A DNA stretch of 7,200 nucleotides from Bacilli bacterium (GTDB lineage Bacteria; Bacillota_I; Bacilli_A; RF39; UBA660): assembly GCA_017627015.1 (NCBI GenBank), contig JAGAHP010000028.1:1-7200 (forward strand), given 5' to 3'. The notes beneath the pieces are model-generated. The model was not told where the DNA came from. It ran no database searches and saw only the letters and a list, made by a program, of their open reading frames with translations. Positions within the stretch are counted from its first letter, which is position 1. Every line of letters begins with the position of its first letter. The position numbers and the translations under genes were made by a program. Shown here in pieces: positions 5,753 to 7,200 of this stretch.

Positions 5753-7057
5753 ATGTTTTTAAAAGAAGTATTAGATATAATAGGTGGTAATTTAGTATGT
5801 GGAACTGATACTAAATTAGAAAACTTTTCAACTAATTCTAAAGAAATAAATGAAAATGATATATTTGTAGGTATAAAAGGTGAAACAATAGATGGATCTA
5901 AGTTTTATGTAGATGCTTTAGATAACGGCGCAAAAGGCGCAATTGTTAATAAGGGATTTGTTACAAAAACATATGAAGATAAATTTATAATAGAAGTAGA
6001 TAACACTATAGATGCCTTACAAAAATTAGCAAGTTATAAAAGAAGTAAATTAAATATACCAGTAGTTGCGATTACAGGTTCAGTTGGTAAGACTAGTACT
6101 AAAGATATGATTTCATCAGTTATTGAAACAAAATATACTGTTTGTAAAACTAAAGGTAATTTAAATAACCATATAGGTTTACCATTAACTATTTTATCTT
6201 TAAAAGATGAAGAAGTTTTAGTAGTGGAAATGGGTATGAATCATTTAGGTGAAATATCTGTTTTATCTAATATTGCTAAACCTACTATCGGAGTTATTAC
6301 AAATGTTGGAACTGCGCATATAGGTAATTTAGGATCTAGAGAAAATATATTAAAAGCTAAATTAGAAATACTTGATGGTATGGATAATGGAAAGTTAATA
6401 ATCAATAATGATAATGATATGCTTCATAAAGCAAATAATAGTTATATAACAATTGGTATTAATAATGAAAGCGATTACATGGCTAAAGATATAGAATATG
6501 GTGAAGTAACAAGATTTAAATATAATAATGAAGAAATAACTGTTAGAGTTGGTGGAGAAGCATTTGTATATAATGCATTAATGGCTATCGCTGTAGGTAC
6601 ATTATTAAATATAGATATAAATAATATTAAAAAAGGCATTGAAAATTTTAAATTAACTAATAACAGATTAGAAATAATTAATCATAATGGGTATACTATT
6701 ATTAATGATTGTTATAACGCTAACTATGACTCTATGAAAGAAGGAATACAAAATTTAAGTAATTTTGAAGGTAGAAAAATAGCGGTATTAGGAGATATGT
6801 TAGAGCTAGGTGATTATTCAGAAGAATTACATAGAAAAGTTGGAAAAGAAGTAAAAAATAATAATATAGATATACTTGTAACAGTAGGTAATGAAGCTAA
6901 ATATATAGATGAAGAATTTGATGGAGAAAAGTATCATTTTGATAATAATCAAGATGCGATTAATTACTTAAAAAGTGTTATAAATAAAGGAGATACTATC
7001 CTTGTAAAAGCATCAAATGGTATGCATTTTATCGATATAGTTAAAAACTTGTCTTAG
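5753..7057 (+). CDS. murF: UDP-N-acetylmuramoyl-tripeptide--D-alanyl-D-alanine ligase (MurF)
   Basis: A 434-residue cytoplasmic ligase that adds D-Ala-D-Ala to the UDP-MurNAc-tripeptide, the last cytoplasmic step before the lipid-linked stage of peptidoglycan synthesis, using ATP. The N-terminal substrate domain (about 1-100, STNSKEINENDIFVGIKGE) is followed by the ATP loop TGSVGKTS (108-115), NLNNHIGLPLTIL, EMGMNHLGEI (159-168), NVGTAHIGNLGS, KAKLEIL (K203 is the likely carbamylated lysine) and the C-terminal domain with NDCYNANYDSM (318-328), LGDMLELG (346-353) and LVKASNGMHFIDIV. These distinguish it from MurE and MurC. The usual YNANPDS has tyrosine in place of proline here. GTAGGTGAT precedes the start. 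The C-terminus appears complete although an insertion sequence begins three to eight bases after the TAG, so the native terminator has been displaced. Confidence 0.95.
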   Translation: MFLKEVLDIIGGNLVCGTDTKLENFSTNSKEINENDIFVGIKGETIDGSKFYVDALDNGAKGAIVNKGFVTKTYEDKFIIEVDNTIDALQKLASYKRSKLNIPVVAITGSVGKTSTKDMISSVIETKYTVCKTKGNLNNHIGLPLTILSLKDEEVLVVEMGMNHLGEISVLSNIAKPTIGVITNVGTAHIGNLGSRENILKAKLEILDGMDNGKLIINNDNDMLHKANNSYITIGINNESDYMAKDIEYGEVTRFKYNNEEITVRVGGEAFVYNALMAIAVGTLLNIDINNIKKGIENFKLTNNRLEIINHNGYTIINDCYNANYDSMKEGIQNLSNFEGRKIAVLGDMLELGDYSEELHRKVGKEVKNNNIDILVTVGNEAKYIDEEFDGEKYHFDNNQDAINYLKSVINKGDTILVKASNGMHFIDIVKNLS

Positions 7058-7112
7058 AGTGAAATGCACCCCTTAGAGTAGACACAAATAAAAAAACAGT
7101 TCAATAAAATTG

Positions 7113-7121
7113 TGTTAAAAT
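7113..7121 (+). promoter_or_regulatory. Internal promoter of the insertion sequence (extended -10)
   Basis: TGTTAAAAT is a five-of-six TATAAT match (7116-7121) with a TGn extension, 27 bases before the transposase ATG. No convincing -35 is seen. Transcription would start near 7127-7129, inside the hairpin described next. Confidence 0.5.
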
Positions 7122-7146
7122 ACATTTCCGAAAGGAGGTGTATTTT
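7117..7146 (+). promoter_or_regulatory. Hairpin hiding the transposase ribosome binding site
   Basis: Bases 7117-7129 pair with 7134-7146 around a GAAA tetraloop (7130-7133). The 13-bp stem has two G-U wobbles, and its 3' arm contains the Shine-Dalgarno GGAGGTG (7134-7140). A transcript arriving from murF carries both arms and would mask the site. A transcript from the internal promoter would begin near 7128 and lack most of the 5' arm, leaving the site free. The pairing is read directly; the regulatory effect is inferred. Confidence 0.6.
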
Positions 7147-7148
7147 TA

Positions 7149-7200
7149 ATGGCTAAAAAAGGACAAAAATTTCAAAAATATACTCAGCAAGAAAAAGAAG
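7149..7200 (+). CDS. IS3-family transposase OrfA, N-terminus (partial)
   Basis: Only 17 codons are visible, reading MAKKGQKFQKYTQQEKE, and the frame is open to the window edge. A MxKKGQ.F..Y opening is common in the first (helix-turn-helix) ORF of IS3-family elements, which binds the element ends and is usually joined to the catalytic OrfB by -1 frameshifting. A full AAAGGAGGTG site lies eight bases upstream of the ATG, stronger than most host gene sites here but held in the hairpin at 7117-7146. The catalytic part cannot be seen, so the identity relies on this short match and the adjacent terminal repeat. Confidence 0.65.
   Translation, partial: MAKKGQKFQKYTQQEKE

Larger units (their letters stand above)
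7060..7200 (+). mobile_element. Left end of an IS3-type insertion sequence (partial)
   Basis: The end begins at TGAAATGCACCCC (7060) or at TGCACCCCTTAGAGTAGACA (7065). A TG start and a CCCCTTA..GTAGACA tip resemble left inverted repeats of IS3-family elements, and the first ORF starts like an IS3 OrfA. The right end, second ORF and target duplication are beyond the window, so boundary and group are provisional. The element lies in the same orientation as murF. Confidence 0.7.

Noticed and set aside
1..7200. CRISPR array, tRNA, rRNA or riboswitch
   Set aside because: No regularly spaced repeats, cloverleaf or long structured leader was seen; the longest stretch without an intact gene (1383-1634) holds the repeat remnant, a terminator and a promoter.

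Overview
The window is AT-rich DNA from a low-GC Gram-positive bacterium (Bacillota; a gut-type Bacilli or Clostridia lineage is my guess). Support comes from the Shine-Dalgarno sites, the U-tailed terminators, a YoaP-type acetyltransferase tail, a MurF ligase (so the cell makes peptidoglycan), a cell-wall-binding-repeat remnant and two small CotF-like coat-type proteins. UGA is used as a stop at 5169-5171 and tryptophan is coded by TGG, so the standard bacterial code fits. I cannot name the species.

Layout on the + strand: the 3' end of a GNAT/YoaP acetyltransferase (2-190) and its terminator; a cation diffusion facilitator with a manganese-type metal site and an extra C-terminal domain (270-1382); a broken cell-wall-binding-repeat fragment (1399-1562) and a terminator; and a ClpX-like AAA+ unfoldase with an unfamiliar N-terminal domain (1635-3413). 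A shared hairpin then separates this gene from a convergent minus-strand gene for a single-pass membrane protein with a lysozyme/transglycosylase-like outer domain (3424-4647). Divergent from that gene are two overlapping small CotF-like genes (4742-4933, 4926-5171). Next come a Nudix hydrolase and murF as a two-gene operon (5225-7057). The left end of an IS3-type insertion sequence begins within a few bases of the murF stop, and its first transposase ORF runs off the window.

The region reads as several short independent transcription units. Terminator hairpins are followed within about ten bases by the next -10 box, and hairpins overlap stop codons in two places. Several genes touch the cell envelope (murF, the transglycosylase-like protein, the wall-binding remnant), but no single pathway links all of them.

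Two signals stand out. First, a 13-bp stem with a GAAA loop buries the ribosome binding site of the transposase, and the IS promoter's -10 box lies in the 5' arm. Read-through transcripts from murF should therefore be poorly translated, while the element's own transcripts should escape. Second, the ClpX-like ATPase keeps the pore loop, arginine finger, sensor 2 and a ClpP-docking-like MGF loop but has replaced the zinc-binding domain, which suggests a specialised protease adaptor or unfoldase. No CRISPR array, tRNA or rRNA was seen.
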